A stretch of 7,821 bases of DNA from Gammaproteobacteria bacterium RIFCSPLOWO2_02_FULL_56_15. Its GTDB lineage: Bacteria; Pseudomonadota; Gammaproteobacteria; Eutrophobiales; Eutrophobiaceae. The notes below the pieces were generated by a model. The model worked only from the letters and a program-made list of their open reading frames with translations. It did no database searches and was not told the origin of the DNA. Both the position numbers and the translations under genes were made by a program. Shown piece after piece: positions 1 through 6,115 of the stretch. The DNA is taken from the NCBI GenBank assembly GCA_001801825.1, contig MGYR01000127.1, positions 693 through 8,513 of the forward strand, in the 5' to 3' direction. The stretch's first letter is position 1. Every line of letters begins with the position of its first letter.

Positions 1-36
1 TCAATAAAATTGATGCTGCTGTGTTTCCACCATGTC

Positions 37-89
37 TGTAGGGGCAACCCTTGTGGTTGCCCAGGGCAGGCACAAGGCCTGCCCCTACA
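37..89. repeat. 53-base imperfect palindrome, REP/BIME-like
   Basis: The outer arms TGTAGGGGCA (37-46) and TGCCCCTACA (80-89) are exact reverse complements. Inside them lie two perfect hairpins: GGGCAACC/GGTTGCCC (42-49 with 55-62, loop 50-54) and GGGCAGGC/GCCTGCCC (64-71 with 77-84, loop 72-76). The two loops, CTTGT and ACAAG, are also complementary, so the whole element is a near-perfect palindrome centred on base 63. No T-run follows on either strand, so it is unlikely to be a standard intrinsic terminator, although it lies just past the stop of the lipoprotein gene. The form fits dispersed extragenic palindromes (REP/BIME type); that class assignment is inference. Confidence 0.7.
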
Positions 90-106
90 AAACATAAAAA
101 TGATTT

Positions 107-700
107 CTATTGGACGCGGGTTCGCAATGCGCTCAGCATCGCCGGATCCTGTACGATGCGTTCCAGCACCCTGGAGATCACATCGTTGATCAGGTTCGCA
201 TTTTGCGCGGCCGACGGGGATTTGGGAAATTCCTTGCTCAGCCTATCCTCGATCTTGTTGCTGGTGGTGCGGCTGCCGCTGATGGCCTCTGCGTTGATGA
301 TGGCGGAAACCTCGATGGTCCAGAGCAGCTTATCCTGCCGTGCCGTGTAGTTCAGTTGTTCCACGGTAATGACCAGACGGGCGTCGGAAGCCGCGCCGCG
401 CTCGGCAATCTGGAAACCGAGATCCCGGTAGACGCGGGTGATTTCACTCTGCAGCGAGGCCGCGATATCACCGGCGGTGGAAATGCTGGCTGTATCGTAG
501 ACGCCGCCACGATAACCGATGACTTCGCTCTGCCGGCTGTCCCTGACTTCAACGGCAAGCTGCGTATTATTCGCCGGGGCGGTAGGTCCTGCTCCGATGA
601 GCGGGGAAATCTGGATGGTCTGCGGGCTCAGAGCACAGGAAGCGGAAGCCAGCATCAGGCCGCAGTAAAACATGATCCGCATCAGTCTGTTGTTGTTCAT
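107..700 (-). CDS. YajG-family putative lipoprotein
   Basis: This encodes a 197-residue predicted envelope lipoprotein of the YajG family (Lipoprotein_16); no biochemical function is established for that family. Visible features are a basic start (MNNNRLMR), a hydrophobic stretch at about residues 8-20, and a Cys in LASASC followed by ALSPQTIQISP, which resembles the YajG mature N-terminus. The body has the alternating pattern of the family, ending in ANLINDVISRVLERIVQDPAML, comparable to the E. coli C-terminus (about 190 residues). The lipobox is atypical: position -3 is Ser rather than Leu/Val/Ile, so lipidation is likely but not certain. I chose the ATG at 700 because GGGAGG lies a few bases upstream and the signal peptide begins there. 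An in-frame ATG at 838 lies inside a repeat and would bury the signal peptide. It is on the same strand as modC but 348 bases downstream of it, probably a separate unit. Confidence 0.82.
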   Translation of the reverse strand: MNNNRLMRIMFYCGLMLASASCALSPQTIQISPLIGAGPTAPANNTQLAVEVRDSRQSEVIGYRGGVYDTASISTAGDIAASLQSEITRVYRDLGFQIAERGAASDARLVITVEQLNYTARQDKLLWTIEVSAIINAEAISGSRTTSNKIEDRLSKEFPKSPSAAQNANLINDVISRVLERIVQDPAMLSALRTRVQ

Positions 701-739
701 GGATCCTCCCGGAGATTGTCTATGTGCTCGGATGGTGGC

Positions 740-768
740 AGCATACCAGTAATTGCTGATGAGTTTAA
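740..768 (-). promoter_or_regulatory. Possible extended -10 promoter for the lipoprotein gene
   Basis: On the minus strand TATGCT (745-740) is preceded by TGG, giving an extended -10 (TGnTATGCT). A weak -35 (TTAAAC, 768-763) lies 17 bases upstream. This would start transcription about 30-35 bases before the ATG at 700. It is the best match in the interval; the weak -35 keeps confidence modest. Confidence 0.4.
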
Positions 769-809
769 TCCGGTCGGGCAACAGGCCCGAATCAAGGGCT
801 CTGTGTTTT

Positions 810-842
810 GGTAGGGTGGGCACGTTGTTTGTGCCCACGCGG
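810..842 (+). repeat. 33-base hairpin repeat, left arm
   Basis: The core is a perfect 8-base stem, GTGGGCAC (816-823) with GTGCCCAC (831-838), closed by the 7-base loop GTTGTTT. It is preceded by GGTAGG and followed by GCGG. The same 33 bases occur inverted, without a mismatch, at 954-986. Confidence 0.85.
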
Positions 843-953
843 ATAAGTCAACACCCATTGGAGGTAACAACAAGGAGGTCGCGTTAGCGAAGAGCCCACA
901 CTGTAGGTACCACCTATTTCTACCGGGGGGGTGCGCATGGGCAACCTATCCAA

Positions 954-986
954 CCGCGTGGGCACAAACAACGTGCCCACCCTACC
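954..986 (-). repeat. 33-base hairpin repeat, right arm (inverted copy)
   Basis: This is the exact reverse complement of 810-842, with the same 8-base stem and 7-base loop (read here as AAACAAC). The inverted pairing means a transcript through both copies could fold into either two small hairpins or one long stem. Confidence 0.85.
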
Positions 987-1008
987 GGACTCATTAGCCG
1001 CGCAATTC

Positions 1009-1037
1009 CTCGCTCCCATGCTCTGCGGGGGAGCGAG
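1009..1037 (-). terminator. Stem-loop just past modC, possible terminator
   Basis: A perfect 9-base stem, CTCGCTCCC (1009-1017) with GGGAGCGAG (1029-1037), and an 11-base loop lie 11 bases after the modC stop on the minus strand. The position suits the end of the gor-modABC transcript. No U-run follows the stem, so it may be a weak terminator or a 3'-end stabilising hairpin. Confidence 0.35.
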
Positions 1038-1048
1038 CAATAGTTTAT

Positions 1049-2185
1049 CTAAACCTTCAGGACTTCTTTCTCCATCAGGTGGATCCCCTCTTGCAGCAGG
1101 GAGACGCCGATTTGTTCCCCTTCCCGCAGGTCATTGCGCCGGGCCACATGGGCGGGCACCGTCATAGTCAGTGATTCTTCGCTGTGGTGTGGCTTAATGC
1201 TCACGGTCACGTTCTGACCGAGCTGGAGACATTCATCGATGGTGCCGAAGACAGGGTTTTCCCGCTCCCCGGCGGAAGGTCTGCGTCTCTGGTGCAGGAC
1301 CAGTTGATCGGCGGGGATCACCCACTCGACTTGTTGTCCGGGCTGGAATTCGGGCTGGTAGGGTGTGATCAATTCAGTCTGGTTCCAGAGCAGCCGGCTC
1401 AGGCGCCGATCCGGATCATGGGAGACGACGGTACCCGCAAAGATATTGTAATGGCCGATAAGCGAGGCCACCCGGGAATTTCTCGGATGCGCCATGATCT
1501 CATCCGGGCTTTCGATCTGCAGGGCGGCGCCGTGGTGGATGATGCAGATCCGGTTGGCAACCTGGCGCGCCTCATTGAGATTGTGGGTGACGTGGATGAT
1601 GGGTATGTGCAGACGGCTGCGCAGTTGCGCCAGCTCACGCACCAGTTTTCTGCGCGTCTGCTGATCGACCGCCGAAAATGGTTCATCCAGGAGCAACACC
1701 CGGGGATCCCGCGCCAGGGCCCGGGCCACGGCGACCCGTTGCTGCTGTCCGCCGGACAACTGGGACGGCAGGCGCTTTTCGAGATCCTTGAGGTGCACGA
1801 GCTCCAGTAATTCCCGGGTACGCAACTCACGCCGGGAGCGGTCCAGGTGACCCAGCGCCAGGGAAATATTCTGTTGCGCGGTGAGATGGGGAAACAACGC
1901 ATAATGCTGGAATACGAAGCCCACACGACGTTTTTGCAGAGGAATTCGTGTCCCGGATTCCGTATCCAGCCAGGTCTCGCCGTTGCAATGGATCATTCCG
2001 CGGGTGGGAGTATAGAGTCCGGCGATGGATCGCAGCAGGGTGGTCTTACCGCTGCCCGACGGACCTACGATCACCAGGATCTCCCCGCCGGCGCAACTGA
2101 ATTCGATATCGAGCCGGATAGGCCCATCCTGTTGCAGCCGGATCTGGATACGGTTATCTTCCATATCGCCGGTCCAGTCGATCAT
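1049..2185 (-). CDS. modC: Molybdate ABC transporter, ATP-binding protein ModC
   Basis: This is the cytoplasmic ATPase that drives molybdate import through ModB. ABC motifs are complete: Walker A GPSGSGKT (41-48), Q-loop Q93 in VFQHYALFPH, signature LSGGQ (143-147), Walker B VLLLDEP (163-169), D-loop SAVD (171-174) and switch His201. After about residue 240 comes a C-terminal region ending in a TOBE/MOP-like fold (about 311-372, GTIDECLQLGQNVTVSIKP onward), the part that in ModC proteins can bind oxyanion. Length is 378 residues against 352 in E. coli. The annotated start overlaps the end of modB by 32 bases; an in-frame ATG at 2164 (MEDNRIQI) would cut the overlap to 11. Neither has a clear ribosome binding site, so the start is open. 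Motifs alone would also fit a sulfate-type ATPase; the modA and modB neighbours decide for molybdate (possibly tungstate). Confidence 0.88.
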   Translation of the reverse strand: MIDWTGDMEDNRIQIRLQQDGPIRLDIEFSCAGGEILVIVGPSGSGKTTLLRSIAGLYTPTRGMIHCNGETWLDTESGTRIPLQKRRVGFVFQHYALFPHLTAQQNISLALGHLDRSRRELRTRELLELVHLKDLEKRLPSQLSGGQQQRVAVARALARDPRVLLLDEPFSAVDQQTRRKLVRELAQLRSRLHIPIIHVTHNLNEARQVANRICIIHHGAALQIESPDEIMAHPRNSRVASLIGHYNIFAGTVVSHDPDRRLSRLLWNQTELITPYQPEFQPGQQVEWVIPADQLVLHQRRRPSAGERENPVFGTIDECLQLGQNVTVSIKPHHSEESLTMTVPAHVARRNDLREGEQIGVSLLQEGIHLMEKEVLKV

Positions 2186-2825
2186 TGAAGGTGTAGATCA
2201 AGGCAATGGCCGCCATCGAGATCAGCAGCAGGATCGCGGACATGGTGCCGGCGCTCTGGTTATCAAAGGCCTGCACGCGGTCATAAATGGCGATAGCGAT
2301 CGTGCGGGTCTCCCCGGGGATATTGCCTCCCACCATCAGCACGACTCCGAATTCCCCCAGGGTATGGGCGATGGTCAGGACCAGCGCGGATAGTACCCCG
2401 GGCCAGGCCAGCGGCAACTCAATCTTCCAGAAGGTCTGCCAATCACTCAAACCACAGCACCAGGCAGCCTCGCGTATGTCCTGGGGGATGGTTTCAAAGG
2501 CGCGCTGGATGGGCTGTACGGCAAAGGGAATATTAAATACGACAGAGGCGAGCAACAGGCCTTGGAATGAGAACACCAGGCTGTCATGGAAGACGGCGGT
2601 AAAAACCGTACCCAGGATGGACTGGTTTCCCAGCAGTTCCAGCAGATAGTAACCGAGCACCGTGGGCGGCAGGATCAGGGGCAGGGCGAGAACGGCCTGC
2701 GCCAGGTTCCGGCCATGGAAACGCCGCCAAGCCAGCCACCGGGATACCACGATGGCAAAAGGCAGCAGCAGCGCGGCAGTACAGGCGCCCAGCAGCAGTG
2801 ATAATTGTAAGGCCTGCCAGTCCAT
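2154..2825 (-). CDS. modB: Molybdate ABC transporter, permease ModB
   Basis: This inner-membrane subunit forms the molybdate channel as a dimer. Its 223 residues (E. coli about 229) are mostly hydrophobic, with the LPLILPPTVLGYY segment (48-60) typical of ModB and a conserved EAA loop (119-143, EAAWCCGLSDWQTFWKIELPL) that docks on ModC. The strongest signature is AHTLGEFGVVLMVGGNIPGE (153-172), followed by TRTIAIAIYDRVQ, characteristic of molybdate permeases. The start codon overlaps the modA stop by one base (TAATG) and has no ribosome binding site of its own, which points to translation coupled to modA. It overlaps the start of modC downstream. Confidence 0.93.
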   Translation of the reverse strand: MDWQALQLSLLLGACTAALLLPFAIVVSRWLAWRRFHGRNLAQAVLALPLILPPTVLGYYLLELLGNQSILGTVFTAVFHDSLVFSFQGLLLASVVFNIPFAVQPIQRAFETIPQDIREAAWCCGLSDWQTFWKIELPLAWPGVLSALVLTIAHTLGEFGVVLMVGGNIPGETRTIAIAIYDRVQAFDNQSAGTMSAILLLISMAAIALIYTFNDRLDRRYGR

Positions 2826-3700
2826 TATTGGTCAGTTATCACTGGTTCACTGGTTACTTGGCGCTGGGCACGCGTTAGCTTATTCGGTGTCTCCGAGGAC
2901 AAGGAGGAAGCCTGGCCTGTTTCGGCGGCGTCTTCGGTTTCTGTCTCATAACCGTGTGCTTTCATGATCCCGAGGGCTGTGGGGGAGCGCAGGTACTCAT
3001 AGAATCGCCTCGCGGCGGCTGTATCGGTGAGCAGCACCCGGTACTGGAGCAGGGGTTGGTGCCAGGTCTCCGGGATCAGCAGGAATTCGCCTTTTAAGGC
3101 GATCTCGGGCAGCCCCGCGTACGAGGATGGAATCACGCCCAAATCGACACCGCCGCTGAGACTGAATTGCATGGTCTGCGCGGCGCTCTCACCCAGGAGC
3201 AGCTTGTTCTGTTCCAGTACCCACACTCCTGCGCTTTGCAGCGCCTGCATTGCGGCGACGCCATAGGGCGCAAAGTCGGGATTGGCCAGTGCGATCCGCC
3301 GGTATTGTCCATGTTGGAGGGCTTGCTGAATGCCCTGCATATCAAGTTCAGAGAGACCGGATCCCCGGGGGATAAAAAAACCGATCCGACCGCGCGCCAG
3401 GATACTGCTCGCCACGACCTGATGGTCTTCCGCCCGCAGCATATCCAGATATTTCTTGTCGGCGGAGAGAAACAGGTTAAAGGGGGCGCCCTGCAGGATC
3501 TGTCGCGTGAAGTTCCCTGAGGAACCAAAACTCACACGCACCTGTGCATGGGTCTCGGCCTGATAAGCAGCGACGATCTCATCCAGGGCATGAGATAGAT
3601 TCGAGGCCGCCGCCACCAGGGGGATATCCTCGGCCCGGACCCCTACGGAAGGGCCGGGAAAGGCCAGCAGCAGTCCGATGACGATCAGGAGTCTGGTCAT
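2825..3700 (-). CDS. modA: Periplasmic molybdate-binding protein ModA, with C-terminal tail
   Basis: This is the periplasmic solute-binding protein that captures molybdate (or tungstate) and delivers it to ModB. A Sec signal peptide spans about residues 1-23, with likely cleavage after VRA. Family signatures are VAAASNL (29-35), FGSSGNFTRQILQGAPFNLFLSADKKY (58-84), GRIGFFIPRGS (104-114) and ANPDFAPYGVAA (139-150). Ser33 and Ser60/Ser61 are the expected oxyanion contacts by family analogy. The usual fold ends near AHGYE (248-252). Here about 40 extra polar residues follow, rich in Glu, Thr, Ser and Gln, making 291 residues against 257 in E. coli. Its ATG overlaps the gor stop by 4 bases (ATGA), and GAGGA lies about 10 bases upstream. 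Codon use looks like that of its neighbours. Confidence 0.92.
   Translation of the reverse strand: MTRLLIVIGLLLAFPGPSVGVRAEDIPLVAAASNLSHALDEIVAAYQAETHAQVRVSFGSSGNFTRQILQGAPFNLFLSADKKYLDMLRAEDHQVVASSILARGRIGFFIPRGSGLSELDMQGIQQALQHGQYRRIALANPDFAPYGVAAMQALQSAGVWVLEQNKLLLGESAAQTMQFSLSGGVDLGVIPSSYAGLPEIALKGEFLLIPETWHQPLLQYRVLLTDTAAARRFYEYLRSPTALGIMKAHGYETETEDAAETGQASSLSSETPNKLTRAQRQVTSEPVITDQ
2840..2855. repeat. Tandem 8-base duplication within modA tail
   Basis: CACTGGTT occurs twice back to back (2840-2847 and 2848-2855), inside the last codons of modA, just before the modB start. Eight bases is not a multiple of three, so gain or loss of one unit would shift the frame and change where modA ends. 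Confidence 0.7.
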
Positions 3701-5064
3701 GACAGAGCGGTCCTCTCCGGCTCTGGTTCACGCATGGTGACGAACTCTTCCGCAGTAGTCGGGTGGATACCGATGGTCTCATCGAAGTGACGCTTGGTTG
3801 CCCCGGCATTCATGGCCACCGCGATGCCCTGGATGATCTCACCGGCCTCTGCGCCCACCATGTGAGCACCGACCACCCGGTCGCTGTCCCGGTCCACGAT
3901 GAGTTTGAGCAGAGTGCGCTCACCGCTCCCGGTGAGGGTGTGTTTCAGCGGCGTGAATTCGGATTTGTAGATGCTGATCCGGCTGAATTTCCGCCTTGCC
4001 TCGTCTTCAGTCAATCCGACGGCAGCCAGATTCGGCTGGCTGAAGACACAGGTGGGAATATTGCTGTAATCGACCGTTGCGGGGATGCCGCCGAACAGGC
4101 GTTTTGCCAACACCATGCCCTCTGCTGTTGCTACCGGGGTGAGGTTATGCCGGTCCGTGACATCGCCAATCGCGTAGATGGACGGCACGGATGACTGGTA
4201 CTCATTGTTTACCAGCACGGCGCCTTTTTCATTCAGGTGAACGCCGGCGGTTTCGAGGCCGAGGCCATTGGTATTGGGGCGGCGCCCGGTGGCGTACAGG
4301 ATCATATCCGCCTGTTTCCGTGCGCCATCCGCCAGGATAGCGTTGTAACGCGCCCGGTCTTTTTCGATAGCGGTGATAAGGGTGTCGAACAGTAAACGTA
4401 TGCCTCGCCGCGTCATCTCCTTTGCCATCAGGTTGCGGCTGTCCTCATCAAAACCACGGAGAAACAGGGGGCCGCGGTAGATCAGTGTGGTGTCCACACC
4501 AAGGCCTTTGAAGATCCCCGCGAACTCCACAGCGATATAGCCGCCGCCCACGATGATGATCCGTCCGGGCAGTTCCCGGAGGTGAAAGGCCTCGTTGGAA
4601 CTGATGACATACTCTGCGCCCGGGATCCCGGGTATCGACGGCGTACCCCCGGTGGCGATGAGGATCCTTTCCGCGGTTACCATCTGATTCCCGACCCTGA
4701 CCAAGTGGGCATCCACCACGGAGGCCCGCTCGTGGTACTGGGTCACTCCGGCGTCCGTCAGGAGACGCTCGTAGACGCGGTTGAGGCGTTGGATCTCCGT
4801 GTCTTTCTGCTGCAGGAGTTTCGGCCAGGAAAAACTGGAGTCGCGCGTTGCCCAGCCAAAACCGCGGGATTCCTGGAAATCATCACTGTAGTGAGCGGCA
4901 TAGACAAAGAGTTTCTTGGGCACACAACCGGCGTTGACGCAGGTGCCTCCCAGGTAGCGGTCTTCGGCGATCCCGACCCGGGCGCCGTAACCCGCGGACA
5001 TACGGGACGCGCGCACTCCGCCGGAGCCGGCGCCAATGGTGAACAGATCGTAATCGTATATCAT
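3697..5064 (-). CDS. gor: Glutathione reductase (NADPH)
   Basis: This cytosolic FAD enzyme regenerates reduced glutathione from its disulfide with NADPH. It has 455 residues (E. coli 450). Domains in order: FAD-binding GAGSGG (11-16) and the redox-active disulfide in GGTCVNAGCVPKKL (Cys42, Cys47); NADPH-binding GGGYIAVEFAGIF (173-185), with Arg197 and Arg203 spaced as in NADPH-specific glutathione reductases; second FAD contact YAIGD (297-301); and the dimer domain with catalytic HPTTAEE (His434, Glu439). The two arginines argue against an NADH-using lipoamide dehydrogenase; trypanothione or mycothiol reductases are unlikely. The start at 5064 gives the normal N-terminus (YDYDLFTIGAG); there is no strong ribosome binding site. 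It is the first gene of a minus-strand unit running into modABC, with a 4-base overlap to modA. Confidence 0.94.
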   Translation of the reverse strand: MIYDYDLFTIGAGSGGVRASRMSAGYGARVGIAEDRYLGGTCVNAGCVPKKLFVYAAHYSDDFQESRGFGWATRDSSFSWPKLLQQKDTEIQRLNRVYERLLTDAGVTQYHERASVVDAHLVRVGNQMVTAERILIATGGTPSIPGIPGAEYVISSNEAFHLRELPGRIIIVGGGYIAVEFAGIFKGLGVDTTLIYRGPLFLRGFDEDSRNLMAKEMTRRGIRLLFDTLITAIEKDRARYNAILADGARKQADMILYATGRRPNTNGLGLETAGVHLNEKGAVLVNNEYQSSVPSIYAIGDVTDRHNLTPVATAEGMVLAKRLFGGIPATVDYSNIPTCVFSQPNLAAVGLTEDEARRKFSRISIYKSEFTPLKHTLTGSGERTLLKLIVDRDSDRVVGAHMVGAEAGEIIQGIAVAMNAGATKRHFDETIGIHPTTAEEFVTMREPEPERTALS

Positions 5065-5202
5065 CGCGGTTATGGCTACTCTTTCATCGAATCCCCATGG
5101 TCATGAATTTTCACATATAATGCATATATATGCACCCGTCGTGGACCGACCGCACGATTCCGATCCCGGACTCCGAACAGGGGTAATCCGTTTCGCACGC
5201 CA
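5065..5202. promoter_or_regulatory. Divergent gor / fieF control region with AT-rich palindrome
   Basis: These 138 bases must carry the start signals of gor-modABC (minus) and fieF (plus). A distinctly AT-rich core (about 5105-5134) contains a perfect consensus -10, TATAAT (5116-5121, plus), with no good -35 at 16-18 bases. Directly after it is a perfect 14-base palindrome, TGCATATATATGCA (5121-5134). An overlapping dyad CATATA-N7-TATATG (5114-5119 and 5127-5132) also lies here. No convincing minus-strand promoter could be picked out, although AT-rich hexamers exist. The palindrome sits where a regulator could block both directions. Confidence 0.5.
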
Positions 5203-6093
5203 ATGACCAATGACAATACCAAATCGCTATTGATGCGCAGGGCGACCTGGGCCTCGGTCTCGGTCGCCGCCATCCTGATCGGCATCAAGAGTTTCGCCTA
5301 TATCATGACCGGCTCCGTGGCCATGTTATCCAGCCTGATCGATTCACTGCTGGATGCCCTGGCTTCGGTCATCAATCTGCTGGCGGTCCGGCATTCCCTC
5401 ATCCCGGCCGATCAGGAACATCGCTTCGGTCACGGCAAGGCCGAGGCCCTGGCGGGGCTGGGACAGGCGGCATTCATCACCGGATCCTCCGTCTTCCTGG
5501 TGTTTGAGGCGCTGAATCACCTGATCAATCCCCGGCCCGTGGAACATGGCTTTATCGGCATCGTGGTGACCGCTGTTTCGCTGATCCTGACCATTGGGCT
5601 GCTGATGTACCAGAAGTATGTGGTGGACCGGACCGGATCCATCGCCATCCAGGCCGATTCGATACATTACCTCAGCGATATCGTCCTGAACCTGAGTGTG
5701 TTTGCGGCCCTCGTGTTGAGCGCGTACCTGGGCCTGCCGCTGGCGGATCCGGTCTTCGCCCTGGGGATAGCGGCGTATGTCATCCATTCGGCGTGGACCA
5801 TCGTCAGAAACGCCTTTGACCAGCTCATGGATCGGGAATTACCCGATGCAGACAGGCAGAGGATACTGCAGATCGCAACCGGGCATCGGGAGGTGCGTGA
5901 CCTGCATGAACTGAGGACGCGGATGGCCGGACAGGACCTGTTCATCCAGCTCCATCTGGTGCTGGACAACGGGATATCCCTGCTCAATGCCCACCGCATC
6001 GCGGATGAGGTGGAAGCGAAACTGCGTCAGGCCTTCCCCAACGCGGATATCCTCATCCACCAGGATCCGGAGGGGGTCGAGGAGCCGAGATGA
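5203..6093 (+). CDS. fieF: Cation diffusion facilitator, FieF/YiiP type (Zn/Fe efflux)
   Basis: This is an inner-membrane homodimeric antiporter exporting divalent cations (Zn, Fe and relatives) in exchange for protons. It has 296 residues against 300 in E. coli. Six membrane helices are followed by a cytoplasmic metal-binding domain from about residue 211. All metal ligands known from YiiP are in place with a small offset: transport site Asp47, Asp51, His155, Asp159; loop site Asp70, His73, His77 (in PADQEHRFGHGKAE); cytoplasmic site His235, His251, His286, Asp288 (IHQDP). A DDHD-type transport site fits the FieF clade rather than a Mn-type one. No clear ribosome binding site precedes the ATG at 5203; AGGGG is too far upstream, and the next Met is at residue 11. 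It is divergent from gor, with the marC-type gene 22 bases downstream. Confidence 0.93.
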   Translation: MTNDNTKSLLMRRATWASVSVAAILIGIKSFAYIMTGSVAMLSSLIDSLLDALASVINLLAVRHSLIPADQEHRFGHGKAEALAGLGQAAFITGSSVFLVFEALNHLINPRPVEHGFIGIVVTAVSLILTIGLLMYQKYVVDRTGSIAIQADSIHYLSDIVLNLSVFAALVLSAYLGLPLADPVFALGIAAYVIHSAWTIVRNAFDQLMDRELPDADRQRILQIATGHREVRDLHELRTRMAGQDLFIQLHLVLDNGISLLNAHRIADEVEAKLRQAFPNADILIHQDPEGVEEPR

Positions 6094-6115
6094 CACAAGC
6101 ACGGGAGCGTGAGTC

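Larger units (their letters stand above)
810..986. mobile_element. Candidate non-autonomous palindromic element with 33-base inverted arms
   Basis: Two perfect 33-base inverted copies (810-842 and 954-986) enclose 111 bases. The outermost bases are GGTAGGG on the left and CCCTACC on the right. Just inside the arms the similarity continues imperfectly (GGATAAG at 841-847 against CTATCC at 946-951, with a small insertion). The interior shows two small hairpins: TCGC-GTTA-GCGA (879-890) and TAGGT-ACC-ACCTA (904-916). There is no ORF of transposase character and no obvious target-site duplication. The layout suits a REP/BIME pair mobilised in trans by a RAYT-type transposase, or a MITE. Which of these it is cannot be told from one copy. 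Confidence 0.5.
701..1048. other. Gene-free interval of 348 bases between lipoprotein gene and modC
   Basis: No credible gene lies here. It contains, from left to right, the ribosome binding site and possible promoter of the lipoprotein gene (701-768), the 177-base inverted-repeat element (810-986), and a stem-loop just past the modC stop (1009-1037). The open frames crossing it encode low-information peptides made of repeat sequence. Confidence 0.75.

Noticed and set aside
110..814. Open frame of 234 codons on the plus strand opposite the lipoprotein gene
   Set aside because: The composition is that of an antisense shadow (Gly, Asp, His rich, no hydrophobic pattern), and it runs across the lipoprotein promoter and into the repeat.
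810..986. CRISPR array reading of the repeated 33-mers
   Set aside because: There are only two copies, in opposite orientation, with no regular spacers and no cas genes nearby.
792..1040. Short minus-strand open frame over the inverted repeats
   Set aside because: It is mostly translated repeat sequence (GRVGTLFVPTR), with no ribosome binding site or family resemblance.
4582..5106. Plus-strand open frame of 174 codons opposite gor
   Set aside because: It is antisense to the highly conserved FAD-binding part of glutathione reductase and shows no recognisable domain.
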